Shown: piece after piece, positions 7,628 to 7,735 of the stretch
Layout: every line of letters begins with the position of its first letter
Numbering within the stretch: position 1 is the first letter of the stretch
From: Thioalkalivibrio sp.
GTDB taxonomy: Bacteria > Pseudomonadota > Gammaproteobacteria > Ectothiorhodospirales > Ectothiorhodospiraceae
Reading direction: 5' to 3'
Assembly (NCBI GenBank): GCA_003553165.1
Contig: PUOZ01000134.1
Span: forward strand, 1 to 7,735
DNA: 7,735 nucleotides
Program-made: the position numbers and the translations under genes
The notes under the pieces: generated by a model
What the model saw: the letters and a program-made list of their open reading frames with translations, nothing else
Told to the model about the DNA's origin: nothing
Database searches by the model: none

Positions 7628-7735
7628 GCTGTAAGCGAGCAAAGCGGACACCATCGCCTTCCGTTCGCCCGTCTCCGACCCATCAAGACGGCCGCTGACC
7701 GGACCCGACAAGCCTGGCCGGACTGTGAACGTCCG

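Noticed and set aside
7669..7691. Small inverted repeat CCGTCT...AGACGG
   Set aside because: A 6-bp stem with an 11-nt loop is expected often in GC-rich DNA, and nothing around it suggests a function.
7589..7735. Minus-strand frame open to the right edge (ends ...AYSLRAAFLGPKMPL)
   Set aside because: Only 48 codons are visible, it runs through the inverted repeats at 7588-7627 and 7669-7691, and I cannot tie it to a family. It might be a gene end, but the window gives no support.

Overview
The window is GC-rich chromosomal DNA from a proteobacterium, most plausibly a gammaproteobacterium of the Ectothiorhodospiraceae/Thioalkalivibrio kind. That placement rests on composition, codon use, strong Shine-Dalgarno sequences and the mix of protein families. 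I see no rRNA, tRNA, CRISPR array, phage gene or intact transposase.

Layout: (1) At the left edge lies the N-terminus of a membrane protein on the minus strand, probably a CPBP-type intramembrane protease, cut by the window. (2) Divergent from it is a membrane-anchored alpha/beta hydrolase of the Abhydrolase_9 family (347-1969, +). (3) Converging on the hydrolase, with only 4 bp between stop codons, is egtB (1974-3266, -), the iron-dependent sulfoxide synthase of ergothioneine synthesis. The two stop codons sit in one perfect hairpin. (4) Divergent from egtB is an exported rhodanese/metallo-beta-lactamase fusion (3504-4826, +) whose MBL metal motif is degenerate. (5) Next is an unrecognised 74-residue protein with a very strong ribosome binding site (5067-5291, +). 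(6) A 164-bp almost fully palindromic element bounded by CTAG on both sides (5375-5538) separates it from a convergent lipoprotein gene with a PrcB C-terminal-type domain (5535-5981, -). The element's right border is the stop codon of that lipoprotein gene. (7) A gene-free stretch of about 460 bp (5982-6443) follows. (8) Two small plus-strand genes complete the window: a DUF3775 protein (6444-6845) and a discoidin/F5-8C-like beta-sandwich protein (7053-7538). The last 200 bp hold inverted repeats but no gene I can support.

The genes do not form one operon. Most are single transcription units in alternating orientation. The only functional theme I can defend is sulfur/thiol chemistry in the centre: EgtB joins sulfur to histidine, and the divergent rhodanese-MBL protein is a probable periplasmic sulfur-transfer enzyme. 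No egtD is adjacent to egtB. The most noteworthy non-coding signal is the palindromic MITE-like element at 5375-5538. I found no clear evidence of a new multi-gene system.
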